64,000 bases of DNA from Roseburia sp. (GCA_023666265.1 JAMPCH010000005.1:22779-86778), one strand, 5' to 3'; counted from the first letter of the stretch, positions 52,495-62,284 are shown. Numbers and translations are program-made. The notes: generated by a model not told the origin, from the letters alone.

Positions 52495-53637
52495 ATGCGG
52501 GGTATAAACGTGTTAAAAAAGTTTTTTCACAGTAAAATTTTTCGGCTCTCGGCAATAGTAACGGCGGCGGTATTTTTAATAATCGGGATAATCGAGCTTA
52601 ATTCCTTTGAAAAAACGCCGCTCGTTTCCACCGAAGGACGAACCTTCGAGCGAGCGGTCGTCACGGAAATAATCACCGACAATTTGCAGGAGGACGGCAA
52701 CCGTTACGGAAATCAAACGGTGATGCTGTACATAAAAAGCGGCTCGCTGAAAGGAAAAAACGTCCAAGCGGTAAGCCCGAACGGAACGCTTTTCGGCGCG
52801 GTCTGCAAAAAGGGAATGCCGGTGATCGCTATCGTCAGCGTAAGCGGAGAAAACGTCGTTTGTACCGTTTACAGTGCCGACAGAACGCTCGTGATATTCG
52901 GATTTGTACTGATCTTTATTCTTTGCCTGTGGTTCGTCGGCGGGAAAAAGGGCTTGAGATCGGCGCTGTGCTTGGGTGTTTCTTTGGTGCTGATATTTTT
53001 CGTGTTTTTTCCGCTCGTTTACAGAGGATTTTCGCCGTTTTTCGGAGCGATGACGGTCGCAGCCGCGTCAACGCTTATAACGATCCTCGCTGTCGGCGGC
53101 TTTAACCGAAAATCCGTTTCAGCGATACTCGGCACGGTTTTCGGAGTGTGCGCCGCGGGAGCCGCCGCAATGCTTTTCGGCGCGGCTGCGGGGATAAGCG
53201 GCTATAACGTCTCGGAAATAGAATCGCTGCTGTTCGTCGCGCAGCACAGCAAGGTGAAGATCGGCGGTTTGCTGTTCGCGGGAATACTTATTTCCTCGCT
53301 CGGCGCGGTGATGGACGTGGCTATGTCGATCTCTTCCACGTTGAACGAGATACGCGAAAAGCGCCCCGAATTGCCAGCGGCGGAATTGTTCAAATCGGGA
53401 ATAAAAGTCGGGCGCGATATGATGGGAACGATGTCCAACACGCTTATACTTGCGTTCGCGGGCGGCTCGCTGATAACGCTCGTCATAAATTACGCCTACG
53501 ATCTGCCGCTTTTGCAGATACTCAATTCCTACAATATCGGCATCGAGATAATGCAAGGGATCTCGGGCAGCTTGGGCGTGATCCTCACTGTGCCGTTTAC
53601 GTCGTTCGCGGCGGCGAAACTATTGACGCGAAAATAA
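52495..53637 (+). CDS. YibE/YibF-family membrane protein
   Basis: 380 residues with an N-terminal anchor, an extracytoplasmic beta-like domain (about 45-125, GNQTVMLYIKSGSLKGKNV) and about seven transmembrane helices (from LVIFGFVLIFILCLWFVGG). The segment DVAMSISSTLNEIREKRPEL is diagnostic of the YibE/F family. Function is not established in the family. A GTG at 52510 is an alternative start. It lies between two Pho-controlled units; whether it is read from the phosphatase promoter is unknown (63-base gap, no terminator seen). Confidence 0.88.
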   Translation: MRGINVLKKFFHSKIFRLSAIVTAAVFLIIGIIELNSFEKTPLVSTEGRTFERAVVTEIITDNLQEDGNRYGNQTVMLYIKSGSLKGKNVQAVSPNGTLFGAVCKKGMPVIAIVSVSGENVVCTVYSADRTLVIFGFVLIFILCLWFVGGKKGLRSALCLGVSLVLIFFVFFPLVYRGFSPFFGAMTVAAASTLITILAVGGFNRKSVSAILGTVFGVCAAGAAAMLFGAAAGISGYNVSEIESLLFVAQHSKVKIGGLLFAGILISSLGAVMDVAMSISSTLNEIREKRPELPAAELFKSGIKVGRDMMGTMSNTLILAFAGGSLITLVINYAYDLPLLQILNSYNIGIEIMQGISGSLGVILTVPFTSFAAAKLLTRK

Positions 53638-53639
53638 AT

Positions 53640-53694
53640 TTTACAAAAACTTTACAATTCCATGATAACAAATTTGATATTCGCGCTGTATTAT
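53640..53694 (+). promoter_or_regulatory. Pho boxes and -10 of the pst operon
   Basis: TTTACA (53640), TTTACA (53651), ATGATA (53662), TTTGAT (53673), each 11 bases apart, then TATTAT (53689-53694). Shares TTTACAAA--CTTTACAA and GATAACAAATTT with the site at 50521. Confidence 0.87.
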
Positions 53695-53738
53695 ATGATC
53701 GTAAGCAATTACAAAACATCTGTAAAGGAGAATTTATT

Positions 53739-54551
53739 ATGAACACAATGAAAAAGGCATTCGCAATTTTAGCGGCGGGAATTATGGCGGTTTCGCTTGC
53801 GGGCTGCTCAAAAAGCCTTTCGGGAACCGTATCGACCGACGGCTCCACCTCTATGGAAAAGGTCATCGGCATACTCGGCGAGGCTTTTGAAGCGGAAAAC
53901 AGCGGCGTTACGTTCACCTACAATCCTACGGGTTCGGGTTCGGGCATACAAGCCGTTTCCGAGGGGCGCTGCGACATTGGACTTTCAAGCCGCCGCCTCA
54001 AGGATGAGGAAAAAGCGAACGGTCTGACCGAAACGGTTCTCGCTTATGACGGTATCGCGATCATCGTCAACACGGAAAATACCGTATCCGATCTGTCTCT
54101 TGAAAACATTGCCAAAATCTACACGGGCGAAATTACGAACTGGAAGGATGTCGGCGGCAGTGACAGTAAGATAGTCCTTATCGGCAGAGAGGCGGGTTCC
54201 GGAACGCGCGACGGCTTTGAGAGCATTACCAAGACCGAGGGAAATTGTAAATATCGTCAAGAACTGACCTCAACGGGTGCGGTAATAACCACCGTTTCGG
54301 GCAACCCGAACGCTATCGGCTATGCCTCGCTCGCCTCGGTGAACGACAGTATCAAGGCGGTAAACGTGGACGGCGTTGCTCCCTCGGAAGCGACCGTAAA
54401 GGACGGTACTTACAAAGTACAGCGCCCGTTCGTGTTCGTGACGAAAAACGGCGCGGAATTGTCCGAAACGGCTAAGGCATTCTACGATTTCGCGCTCTCC
54501 GAAAAGGCGCACGAATACATTACAAGCGCGGGCGTAGTTCCCGCGAATTAA
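53739..54551 (+). CDS. pstS: Phosphate ABC transporter, substrate-binding lipoprotein
   Basis: 270 residues. Lipoprotein signal with lipobox SLAGC (Cys 23). Phosphate-binding elements: SVSTDGSTSMEKVIG-like VSTDGSTSMEK, YNPTGSGSGIQAVSEG, DIGLSSRRL and GREAGSGTRDGFES. High-affinity capture of phosphate at low supply. ATG after AAAGGAGAATTTATT. First gene of pstS-C-A-B-phoU, downstream of Pho boxes. Confidence 0.97.
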   Translation: MNTMKKAFAILAAGIMAVSLAGCSKSLSGTVSTDGSTSMEKVIGILGEAFEAENSGVTFTYNPTGSGSGIQAVSEGRCDIGLSSRRLKDEEKANGLTETVLAYDGIAIIVNTENTVSDLSLENIAKIYTGEITNWKDVGGSDSKIVLIGREAGSGTRDGFESITKTEGNCKYRQELTSTGAVITTVSGNPNAIGYASLASVNDSIKAVNVDGVAPSEATVKDGTYKVQRPFVFVTKNGAELSETAKAFYDFALSEKAHEYITSAGVVPAN

Positions 54552-54561
54552 CGGGTGAGAT

Positions 54562-55428
54562 ATGAAAAGTAAAAAATTCTCGGAGAATGTTGTCCACGGC
54601 GTTTTCCTTATACTTGGACTGATAACGGTCGGCTTCGTGCTGTTGATAACCGTTTACTTGATAATTTCGGGGATACCCGCTATCAAAGAGATCGGTCTTG
54701 CGGAATTTCTGTTCGGACAGGCGTGGGAATCGACCGCCGCCGAACCGAAATTCGGGATACTGCCGTTTATCCTCACAAGCGTTTACGGCACGGCGGGCGC
54801 GATATTGCTTGGCGTTCCCGCGGGATTTTTGACGGCGGTTTTTATAGCGAAATTCGCGCCGCCGAAGCTTAAAACGGTGATTTCATCGGCAGTAAGCCTG
54901 CTCGCGGGTATTCCCTCGGTAGTGTACGGATTTGTCGGTATGCTGATACTTGTTCCCGCAATACGGAAGATATTCAACGTTCCCGACGGAGCGAGCCTGT
55001 TAGCGGCGATAATCGTCCTCGCGGTGATGATCTTACCGTCGATAATAAAAGTCTCGGTGACGGCTCTGGAAGCCGTTCCGCGCGAATACGAGGACGCGTC
55101 ATTGGCACTTGGAGCGACCCCGACCGAAACCTATTTCCGAGTATCGGTAAGGGCGACAAAAAGCGGCATAGCGGCGGCGGTCGTACTCGGTGTTGGCAGA
55201 GCTATCGGCGAAGCAATGGCGGTGATGATGGTCTCGGGAAACGCGCCGAATATGCCGTCGCTGTTCCAAAGCGTGCGGTTTCTCACAACGGCGGTCGCGA
55301 GCGAAATGTCCTATTCAAGCGGCTTGCAGCGGCAGGCATTGTTCTCGATAGCGTTGGTGCTGTTCCTGTTCATTATGCTGATAAACGCCGCGCTGAACTT
55401 CTTTCTCAAGCGCGATAAGGGGGAGTGA
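54562..55428 (+). CDS. pstC: Phosphate ABC transporter permease PstC
   Basis: 288 residues with six transmembrane segments. The long external loop region (FGQAWESTAAEPKFGILPF) after the first helix and the EAA loop EDASLALGATPTETYFRVSV are typical of PstC, as is IPSVVYGFVG. Pairs with PstA to form the membrane channel. Starts 10 bases after pstS; its TGA overlaps the GTG that precedes pstA. Confidence 0.96.
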   Translation: MKSKKFSENVVHGVFLILGLITVGFVLLITVYLIISGIPAIKEIGLAEFLFGQAWESTAAEPKFGILPFILTSVYGTAGAILLGVPAGFLTAVFIAKFAPPKLKTVISSAVSLLAGIPSVVYGFVGMLILVPAIRKIFNVPDGASLLAAIIVLAVMILPSIIKVSVTALEAVPREYEDASLALGATPTETYFRVSVRATKSGIAAAVVLGVGRAIGEAMAVMMVSGNAPNMPSLFQSVRFLTTAVASEMSYSSGLQRQALFSIALVLFLFIMLINAALNFFLKRDKGE

Positions 55429-55430
55429 AA

Positions 55431-56345
55431 ATGCAGATCGAACAAGCATCTTTTAAAGGAAAAGTGCGTGCAAGCGAAAAGACGCAAAGCGGACAAATTT
55501 CCCGAAAACGAAAAGCCTATATCGCGGCGGCGAAAATTCTGATGACGGCGGCGGTCACGATAACGTGCGCGCTCACGCTCTTTCTGATAATTTTCGTTCT
55601 TGCCAAAGGCTTGCCGAATTTAACTTGGGAGCTTCTGACCTCAAAGCCGAGCTACATTGCGGGAACAGTCGGCATTTTGCCCGATATTCTGAACACGCTC
55701 TACATAATAATCACAACGCTTGTTATCGTAATACCTCTCGGCACGGGCGCGGCGGTCTATCTCACGGAATATGCGAAAAACAAACGGCTCGTTGCGGTCA
55801 TTGAATATGCCGCCGAAATTTTATCGGGCATACCGTCGATAATTTACGGACTTGTGGGAATGCTGTTTTTCTGTCAATTTCTGAACCTGCAAACCTCCGT
55901 TTTGGCGGGCGCTCTGACGCTCGTGATAATGAACCTTCCAACGGTAATGCGAACCACGCAGGAGAGCCTGAAAACCGTTCCGCAAAGCTATCGCGAGGGC
56001 GCATTCGGCTTGGGCGCAGGCAAATGGCGCGTTATCCGCACGGTGGTTTTGCCCTGTTGCGTTGACGGAGTGATCACGGGCTGCATTTTAGCGGTCGGAC
56101 GAATTCTCGGCGAATCGGCGGCGCTGCTGTTCACGGCGGGATTGGCGCACTCGCTGAACAGGTTTATCGACGCTTTGGGCAGCTCGGGCGCAACGCTCTC
56201 GGTGGCGCTGTACGTCTACGCGAACGAGCGCGCGGACTCGGGGGTAACGTTCGCGATAGCCGCCGTGTTAATGATACTCACGCTGATAATAAATCTTACG
56301 GCGGAATTTGTTGCTCAGTATTTCAGAAAACGGAGGGAACGTTAA
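55431..56345 (+). CDS. pstA: Phosphate ABC transporter permease PstA
   Basis: 304 residues. A basic N-terminal extension (about 1-35) precedes six helices; landmarks are [46 protein letters not shown] and the EAA loop [23 protein letters not shown] at 55431 has GGGGGAG upstream; a GTG at 55425 overlaps the pstC stop. Next gene pstB begins two bases after its stop. Confidence 0.96.
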   Translation: MQIEQASFKGKVRASEKTQSGQISRKRKAYIAAAKILMTAAVTITCALTLFLIIFVLAKGLPNLTWELLTSKPSYIAGTVGILPDILNTLYIIITTLVIVIPLGTGAAVYLTEYAKNKRLVAVIEYAAEILSGIPSIIYGLVGMLFFCQFLNLQTSVLAGALTLVIMNLPTVMRTTQESLKTVPQSYREGAFGLGAGKWRVIRTVVLPCCVDGVITGCILAVGRILGESAALLFTAGLAHSLNRFIDALGSSGATLSVALYVYANERADSGVTFAIAAVLMILTLIINLTAEFVAQYFRKRRER

Positions 56346-56346
56346 A

Positions 56347-57102
56347 ATGGCGAACATTATCTCGGTCAAGGATATGTGCCTTTGGTACGGCGATACCGAG
56401 GCGCTGAAAAACATAAACATCGAAATTCCCGAACACAGCATAACGGCGCTTATCGGTCCGTCGGGCTGCGGAAAATCCACGTTTTTGAAATCGCTCAATC
56501 GAATGAACGATCTGATAACGGGCGTTAAAATAACGGGTGAACTGCTCTACGGCAACACGGATATTTATTCTCCGAAAACGGACGTAAATCTGCTCCGAAA
56601 GGAGATCGGAATGGTGTTTCAAAAGCCGAACCCGTTCCCGATGAGCGTCTATGACAACATAGCCTACGGTCTGCGGACGCACGGAATAAAAAGCAAAGCC
56701 AAACTCGATGATATTGTAGAGCGTTCGCTGAAGGGCGCGGCGATATGGGACGAAATAAAGGACAGGCTCAAAAAGAGCGCACTCGGACTGTCGGGCGGTC
56801 AACAACAAAGACTTTGCATCGCGCGGGCGCTTGCAGTAGAGCCGAAGGTGCTTTTAATGGACGAGCCGACAAGCGCGCTCGACCCTATTTCCACGTCGAA
56901 AATAGAGGAATTGTGCGGCGAACTGAAAAAAAGTTACACAATAATTATGGTCACTCACAATATGCAGCAGGCGGTGAGAATTTCCGATAAGACGGCGTTT
57001 TTTCTGCTCGGCGAGCTTATCGAGTACGGCGATACGGAGGCGCTGTTTTCAAACCCGCGCGACAAGCGCACCGAGGATTATATTACGGGGAGGTTTGGAT
57101 AA
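56347..57102 (+). CDS. pstB: Phosphate ABC transporter ATP-binding protein
   Basis: 251 residues, full ATPase: Walker [11 protein letters not shown]-loop [20 protein letters not shown] (diagnostic for PstB), signature [15 protein letters not shown], Walker [14 protein letters not shown] and the switch His in VTHNMQQA. Energises PstCA. The stop TAA overlaps the phoU ATG. Confidence 0.98.
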   Translation: MANIISVKDMCLWYGDTEALKNINIEIPEHSITALIGPSGCGKSTFLKSLNRMNDLITGVKITGELLYGNTDIYSPKTDVNLLRKEIGMVFQKPNPFPMSVYDNIAYGLRTHGIKSKAKLDDIVERSLKGAAIWDEIKDRLKKSALGLSGGQQQRLCIARALAVEPKVLLMDEPTSALDPISTSKIEELCGELKKSYTIIMVTHNMQQAVRISDKTAFFLLGELIEYGDTEALFSNPRDKRTEDYITGRFG

Positions 57103-57752
57103 TGAGAAGTGCGTTTGACGAGCAGTTGGCGCTCTTGAATAACGAGTTGATAGCAATGGGTTCACTCTGCGAGGAAGCTATAGCGATAGCCGCGAAAGCT
57201 CTCTCCGAGGGCAGCGAGACGTTGGCAAAAAAGGTATCGGCTATCGAAAAGGAAATCGACCGCAAGGAGCGTGATATTGAGTCGCTGTGTCTGAAACTGC
57301 TGCTTCACCAGCAGCCCGTGGCGCGTGATCTGCGGCAAATTTCCGCCGCCCTGAAAATGATAACGGATATGGAACGCATAGGCGACCAGGCGGAGGACGT
57401 TGCGGAAATAATCGTTTTCTTGAACGGACGCGTACCGCCGAAAACGCTCCCGATTTACCAAATGGAAACGGCGACGATAAAAATGGTAACGGACAGCATT
57501 GACGCGTATGTAAAGCGCGACACAGAACTTGCGAAAGCCGTGATACGGCACGACGATATTGTGGACGAATGCTTCCTCAAGATAAAATCCGAGTTAATAC
57601 GCGAGACAGCCGCAAATCCGAACGACGGAGAATTTATGCTTGACTTGCTGATGATTGCGAAATATTTCGAGAGAATAGGCGACCACGCGGTCAACATCGC
57701 CGAGTGGGTGATTTTCTCGATTTGCGGAACGCACGATAGTCAAATTTCTTGA
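57102..57752 (+). CDS. phoU: Phosphate transport regulator PhoU
   Basis: 216 residues: two PhoU three-helix repeats with metal-binding-type motifs DRKERDIESLCLKLLLHQQP and DLRQISAALKMITDMERIGDQAED, and in repeat two ERIGDHAVNIAEW. Couples transporter state to the PhoR kinase and limits phosphate uptake. Translationally coupled to pstB (TAATG). Confidence 0.96.
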   Translation: MRSAFDEQLALLNNELIAMGSLCEEAIAIAAKALSEGSETLAKKVSAIEKEIDRKERDIESLCLKLLLHQQPVARDLRQISAALKMITDMERIGDQAEDVAEIIVFLNGRVPPKTLPIYQMETATIKMVTDSIDAYVKRDTELAKAVIRHDDIVDECFLKIKSELIRETAANPNDGEFMLDLLMIAKYFERIGDHAVNIAEWVIFSICGTHDSQIS

Positions 57753-57760
57753 AATACCTG

Positions 57761-57789
57761 TTGAAAATCGCGGAAAATTGTTGTATAAT
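57761..57789 (+). promoter_or_regulatory. Promoter of phoB-phoR
   Basis: TTGAAA (57761-57766), 17-base spacer, TATAAT (57784-57789), starting nine bases after phoU. No Pho box is seen here, so the two-component genes can be expressed independently of pst. Confidence 0.75.
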
Positions 57790-57825
57790 GAACGTGTAAG
57801 AATGATTTTATAACGGGGTGAGAAA

Positions 57826-58500
57826 ATGATCTACTGTGTTGAGGACGAAAACTCCATACGTGAGTTGATGATATACACGCTGAACGCGTCGGGGTTTGAG
57901 GCTCGCGGCTTTACGGACGGCGCGGCACTTTTCGACGCGATGAAAACCAAGCTGCCCGAACTGATATTGCTCGATATTATGCTCCCGGGCGAGGACGGTA
58001 TAACAATATTGAAAAGACTGAAAAGCAGTACCAAGATCGCCGATATTCCCGTAATTATGGCAACCGCAAAGGGCACGGAATTTGACAAGGTAACGGGTCT
58101 TGACGAAGGCGCGGACGATTATCTTGCGAAGCCGTTCGGAATGATGGAAATGGTCTCGCGCGTCAAAGCGGTGCTTCGGAGAACCAAGCGCGTCGAAAAG
58201 AGCAGCGTTCTCAAAATAGGGAATTTGATTTTGAACGCCGCCGAACATTCCGTGTTCGCGGACGGAACGGAGGTAAAACTCACGCTCAAGGAATTTGAAA
58301 TTTTAAAGCTGTTTATGGAAAATCCCGGGCTTGTTTTTACAAGAGAACATTTGCTGCAAAGCGTTTGGGGCGCGGATTTTCTCGGCGAAACACGCACGGT
58401 GGACGTTCACATCGGCACATTGCGCACTAAGCTCGGCGGTTGCGGCGACTGCATTGAAACAGTACGCGGCGTCGGCTACCGAATGGGGGCTAAACTATGA
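57826..58500 (+). CDS. phoB: Phosphate response regulator PhoB/PhoP
   Basis: 224 residues: receiver domain with VEDENS acidic pocket, phospho-Asp in LILLDIMLPGEDG (about 51) and Lys in YLAKPFG; OmpR-type winged helix with LTLKEFEILKLFMENPGLVF and VDVHIGTLRTKLG. Presumed binder of the two Pho-box sites in this region. ATG after GGGGTGAG; its last four bases overlap phoR (ATGA). Confidence 0.95.
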   Translation: MIYCVEDENSIRELMIYTLNASGFEARGFTDGAALFDAMKTKLPELILLDIMLPGEDGITILKRLKSSTKIADIPVIMATAKGTEFDKVTGLDEGADDYLAKPFGMMEMVSRVKAVLRRTKRVEKSSVLKIGNLILNAAEHSVFADGTEVKLTLKEFEILKLFMENPGLVFTREHLLQSVWGADFLGETRTVDVHIGTLRTKLGGCGDCIETVRGVGYRMGAKL

Positions 58501-60158
58501 CGGGGCGGATCTTCCGTTCGATTTTCTTTACGGCACTGGCGGTTTTTCTCGCGTCGGTAGTGCATTTTATGTGGGTGCTGTACGACCATTTTTCGGGAGT
58601 TCAACAAGAGCAGCTCCGTATGCAGACCGCGCTTGCGGCTCACGGCGCGGCGAACGAGGGCGCGGGATTTTTTAACGAACTCGAAACGGACGGCTTTCGA
58701 GTGACGTGGATAGGCGCGGACGGCACGGTCCTTTTCGACAGCGAGACAAATTCCGCCGATATGGAAAATCACCTTGAACGCGAGGAAATAAAGCAGGCGT
58801 TGGAAAGCGGTTACGGCGAAAGCTCACGCTACTCGGCAACGCTGACGGAACGGCTGTTTTACTGCGCGGAAAGACTGCCCGACGGCACGGTGATACGGCT
58901 CTCCGTCACGCAAAATTCTCTGCTGACGCTGATTTTGGCAATGACGCAGCCGATACTCATCATCTTCGCGGCGGCGTTTGTTTTATCGCTTGCGTTCGCA
59001 TCGCGGCTTTCAAAGAAAATCGTGAAGCCGCTGAACGAGTTGAATTTGGACGAACCGCTTAACAACGACAGTTACGACGAAATTGCGCCGCTGCTCACAC
59101 GATTGAACTCACAGCAGCAGCGGATAAAAAAACAAAGCGGCGAACTCGAACAAAAGCGCCGCGAATTCGAGACAGTGACGACGGGAATGTCCGAGGGAAT
59201 AGTGCTGCTGAATGCCAAACACGAGATACTAAGCATAAATTCCTCGGCGAAAAAAATCCTCGGTGTGGAGAATGCTTCGATAGGTCATACAATTCTTTCG
59301 TTGAACCGCAGTATTGAAATTCAAGACGTTCTTGCGAAAGCGGATAACGGCAACCGTTCGGAAAAGATCACACAGCTTGTCGACGGCAGTTATGAAATAT
59401 CCGCAAGCCCGATAATCTCGGACGGCGAGGTGTGCGGAACGGCTCTCTTGTTTTTGGACGTTACCGAAAAGGAGCGCGCTGAGCAGCTCCGCCGCGAGTT
59501 TACGGCAAACGTTTCTCATGAACTGAAAACGCCGTTGCAAACCATTTCGGGCTATGCGGAGCTTATGGCGAACGGTATGGTAAAGCCCGCCGATATGACC
59601 GATTTTTCGGGGAAAATTTACGCGGAGAGCCGCCGAATGATACGCTTGGTGGACGATATAATCAAGCTATCGAGACTTGATGAGGGCGCGGGAGATATGC
59701 AATTTGAGAACGTCGATCTGTACGCTCTTGCCAAAGAAACGGCATTGGAGCTTCTTCCACAAGCGGAAAGCGCGAATGTGAGCATTACCGTAAACGGCGA
59801 GCCTACTGTGATAAACGGAATTCCCCGATTGCTGCGCGAGATTGCATTCAATCTGTGTGATAACGCGATAAAGTACAATCGTCCGGGCGGCTCTGTCACA
59901 ATCACCGTAGATGAAACGGACGGTGCGGCAAGATTCTGTGTTTCCGATACGGGCATCGGCGTTCCGAGTGAGCATATAGGACGGATCTTCGAGCGTTTCT
60001 ATCGAGTGGATAAAAGCCGTTCAAAAGCCGTTTCGGGAACGGGGTTGGGGCTGTCTATCGTGAAGCACGCGGCGCTGGCGCACGGGGCAACCATAGAAAC
60101 GCAGAGCAAACAGGGCGTGGGAACGGAGATCACGGTAAGATTTTCCCATGTAACTTAA
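58497..60158 (+). CDS. phoR: Phosphate sensor histidine kinase PhoR
   Basis: 553 residues: first membrane helix (about 5-30), extracytoplasmic domain (about 35-140), second helix (about 145-170), a HAMP-like linker, PAS domain (about 225-320), HisKA with phospho-acceptor VSHELKTPLQ (about 341) and HATPase with NLCDNAIKYNRPGG, DTGIGVP and GTGLGLSIVKH. Signals through the overlapping phoB gene. A bidirectional terminator follows. Confidence 0.96.
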   Translation: MTGRIFRSIFFTALAVFLASVVHFMWVLYDHFSGVQQEQLRMQTALAAHGAANEGAGFFNELETDGFRVTWIGADGTVLFDSETNSADMENHLEREEIKQALESGYGESSRYSATLTERLFYCAERLPDGTVIRLSVTQNSLLTLILAMTQPILIIFAAAFVLSLAFASRLSKKIVKPLNELNLDEPLNNDSYDEIAPLLTRLNSQQQRIKKQSGELEQKRREFETVTTGMSEGIVLLNAKHEILSINSSAKKILGVENASIGHTILSLNRSIEIQDVLAKADNGNRSEKITQLVDGSYEISASPIISDGEVCGTALLFLDVTEKERAEQLRREFTANVSHELKTPLQTISGYAELMANGMVKPADMTDFSGKIYAESRRMIRLVDDIIKLSRLDEGAGDMQFENVDLYALAKETALELLPQAESANVSITVNGEPTVINGIPRLLREIAFNLCDNAIKYNRPGGSVTITVDETDGAARFCVSDTGIGVPSEHIGRIFERFYRVDKSRSKAVSGTGLGLSIVKHAALAHGATIETQSKQGVGTEITVRFSHVT

Positions 60159-60279
60159 AATGTGTATTGTGCGACAGCTGGATATATATCCTAATAATAC
60201 CCACAGCGATAACAGTATAAATCATCCCGCCATCGCTTTTTGCTTTCAAAAATTGAACCGTATAAAACAAAGAATAGAT

Positions 60280-60318
60280 GAAAAAGCCGAGGCGGCAGGA
60301 CGTCGCCTCGGCTTTTTC
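60280..60318. terminator. Bidirectional terminator between phoR and the AraC gene
   Basis: Perfect 15-bp stem GAAAAAGCCGAGGCG / CGCCTCGGCTTTTTC with a nine-base loop and A/T tracts on both strands. Confidence 0.92.
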
Positions 60319-60379
60319 ACCTGCTAATATCCGCATAACAGAAAGCTTTCGCCGATACCGCCGCAGAAAACGGCGCGGA

Positions 60380-61291
60380 CTATTTATATTTTATGGGTCT
60401 CAGCACCTGATACCCCAGCACCTCGGGATAATGCCGCTGATAGCATTGGCAGACGTCCTCGTTCCATTCGTACTTTCCGCCGCCGAATTTGCTTATGTTG
60501 TAATTCCACGCGAGATTTTCCACCCTTCCCATGACCTCGCCGTTGTCCTTCAGATAGTCATACGCGGGGTGATAGAAAACAAGATAATGGCTCTCGGGGA
60601 ACTCCTTTAATTCAAAGCCCTCGGGAATTTTCCCGCTGTAATCGAGCGGCACGCCCGTGCCGTAAAAATATCCGCGCCCGCTGTTTGTTTTAAACCAGCC
60701 CGCCGTGTGCGCGGTAACAATGAGGTCGGACGCATTGCTCAAGCTGTCGATTATACCGCAGACCTTGCCGCAGTCATGGTACTTCCACATTTCACCGTAG
60801 TGCCCCGCTCTGTCCTCCCAAATGCCGAGATATTTGTGCGCGGGGATAAATTCGACCCTCGTATGCGCCTCGGTCAAAACTGTTGTGCTCATGGTTTTCT
60901 CTCCTTTTCGGTTTTGATAATATTCGGGACTGAGAACGACCTGCCGCACGGAAAGCGGTATGGGAACGGGTTCTCTCCGATAGGACGCGGGCGTGCACCC
61001 GAACGCCTCCCGAAACGCTCTCGTCAGAGCCTCCTGCGAAGAATAACCGCATCTCACGGCAATATCAATGATACGCTCGTCGGTATCGCGTATAGCCTGA
61101 GCCGCAAGCCTGAGCCGTCTGCCCACCATATAGCTTTTAATGGTCATACCCGTTATCTCGTGAAACCGAACCGAGCAGTAATACGGCGAGTAACCTATCT
61201 GCTTCGCCATTTGCGGCAGCGACGGATTTTCGCACAGATTATCCTCTATCCAGTCTATCATTTTCTGTATTGCCTCGTTCCATTCGTACAA
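60380..61291 (-). CDS. AraC-family regulator with GyrI-like effector domain
   Basis: 303 residues: two AraC helix-turn-helix units at the N-terminus (about 1-105, LPQMAKQIGYSPYYCSVRFH and IAVRCGYSSQEALTRAFREA with FGCTPASYR), then a GyrI-like small-molecule-binding domain (about 140-300). TTG start at 61291 is favoured by GGGAGG eight bases upstream and by the family N-terminus YEWNEAIQKM; an ATG at 61324 sits in a 12-bp palindrome CCGCATATGCGG (61319-61330) without a ribosome site. Ends in TAG. Confidence 0.9.
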   Translation of the reverse strand: MYEWNEAIQKMIDWIEDNLCENPSLPQMAKQIGYSPYYCSVRFHEITGMTIKSYMVGRRLRLAAQAIRDTDERIIDIAVRCGYSSQEALTRAFREAFGCTPASYRREPVPIPLSVRQVVLSPEYYQNRKGEKTMSTTVLTEAHTRVEFIPAHKYLGIWEDRAGHYGEMWKYHDCGKVCGIIDSLSNASDLIVTAHTAGWFKTNSGRGYFYGTGVPLDYSGKIPEGFELKEFPESHYLVFYHPAYDYLKDNGEVMGRVENLAWNYNISKFGGGKYEWNEDVCQCYQRHYPEVLGYQVLRPIKYK

Positions 61292-61454
61292 GCCGTTCGC
61301 CTCCCTGTAATAAATATACCGCATATGCGGGGAGAAAATCTTGATTTAAGTTGCGAAATTTCAGATTGATTTTAAATATAAATACAACAGAAATCAAACA
61401 TCAAGATAATGAAAAAATAAAAACAGAGAACCGCAATTAATTATAACATATCTA

Positions 61455-61483
61455 TTGAAATTTTGCAAGAGGTATGCTAAAAT
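61455..61483 (+). promoter_or_regulatory. Promoter of the mobile-element operon
   Basis: TTGAAA (61455-61460), 17-base spacer, TAAAAT (61478-61483). Confidence 0.7.
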
Positions 61484-61489
61484 AAATCA

Positions 61490-61533
61490 GACGGTCAAAG
61501 GCAAAAAGAAAAAATATTTTGCCATTGACCGTC
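61490..61533 (+). promoter_or_regulatory. Large hairpin/operator before the excisionase gene
   Basis: GACGGTCAAAGGCAAAA (61490-61506) and TTTTGCCATTGACCGTC (61517-61533) pair at 16 of 17 positions around a ten-base loop. It begins at the expected transcript start and ends 28 bases before the TTG at 61561. Could be a repressor site or attenuator. Confidence 0.75.
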
Positions 61534-61560
61534 GTAAAAATTTTATCGGAGGTCAAAAAT

Positions 61561-61764
61561 TTGAAAGAAGTAGCATATACAAGTTTCGAGGAACTGCCGC
61601 TGTTCCTAAACGCGGAAACCATCGCGAAACTGCTTGGCATTTCGGTATCGAGCAGCTATGAGCTTATGCACGAGAAAGATTTCCCCGCTATCCGTATCGG
61701 CTCAAGGCTTGTAGTGCCAAAGGAAAAGTTACAGCTTTGGATAGACTCAAAAACACGGAAATGA
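61561..61764 (+). CDS. Excisionase-type helix-turn-helix protein
   Basis: 67 residues of the AlpA/MerR-like DNA-binding family: FLNAETIAKLLGISVSSSYE, then MHEKDFPAIRIGSRLVVPKEKLQLWID. TTG start at 61561 after GGAGGTC; an ATG at 61519 would lie inside the upstream hairpin. Such proteins act as excisionase or as element regulators in clostridial integrative and mobilizable elements. The recombinase itself is not in the window. Confidence 0.85.
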   Translation: MKEVAYTSFEELPLFLNAETIAKLLGISVSSSYELMHEKDFPAIRIGSRLVVPKEKLQLWIDSKTRK

Positions 61765-61771
61765 GGCGCAG

Positions 61772-62212
61772 ATGAGGAAGAATAAATATCCGAAACGCGA
61801 CCCGATCAAAGACTATTTTCCTCTTCCGAATGAGATATTCTGCCTCAATCTTTCCTACGGCGAGATAGCGGTTTACTCGTACTTACTCTACCGTGAAAAC
61901 AGGAAAACATTCCAATGTTATCCGAGCTACAGGAGTATTGGAAAAGCGCTTAATATGTCGCGGAACACGGTCTGCAAATACGTTCGGCAGCTAGAGGAAA
62001 AGGAACTCATAGCAACCGAGCCGACCAATGTTTTCACCAAAGACGGCAAGAAACTCAACGGGAATCTGCTCTACACGATACTGCCTATCGAGCAAGCAAA
62101 AAGATATTTTTATGACCGCCAACTCGAAAATGCCGACCGAATTGTTGCTGAGGAAAAGCGTAAACAACAGATAAAAAAACTCTGTTTAAAGCCCGATAGA
62201 CAAGCGGTTTGA
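61772..62212 (+). CDS. Winged-helix (HTH_36-like) element protein
   Basis: 146 residues. DYFPLPNEIFCLNLSYGEIAV, YPSYRSIGKALNMSRNTVCK and YVRQLEEKELI form a winged-helix typical of replication-initiator-like proteins in Firmicutes plasmids and mobilizable elements; the basic C-terminus (EEKRKQQIKKLCLKPDRQAV) may bind DNA. Starts seven bases after the excisionase gene. Either an initiator or a regulator of the element. Confidence 0.75.
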   Translation: MRKNKYPKRDPIKDYFPLPNEIFCLNLSYGEIAVYSYLLYRENRKTFQCYPSYRSIGKALNMSRNTVCKYVRQLEEKELIATEPTNVFTKDGKKLNGNLLYTILPIEQAKRYFYDRQLENADRIVAEEKRKQQIKKLCLKPDRQAV

Positions 62213-62264
62213 CGGACGAGAGGGAGAAATATGGCATATATTATTTGAAAGCAGAACAAAGCGA

Positions 62265-62284
62265 GGGGTCGGCAAGCCGTCCCC
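62265..62284. repeat. Small inverted repeat, candidate oriT region
   Basis: GGGGTCGGC-AA-GCCGTCCCC pairs at eight of nine positions. It lies in the 166-base gap upstream of the ribbon-helix-helix and relaxase genes, the usual place for a transfer origin; no nic site could be recognised. Confidence 0.35.
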
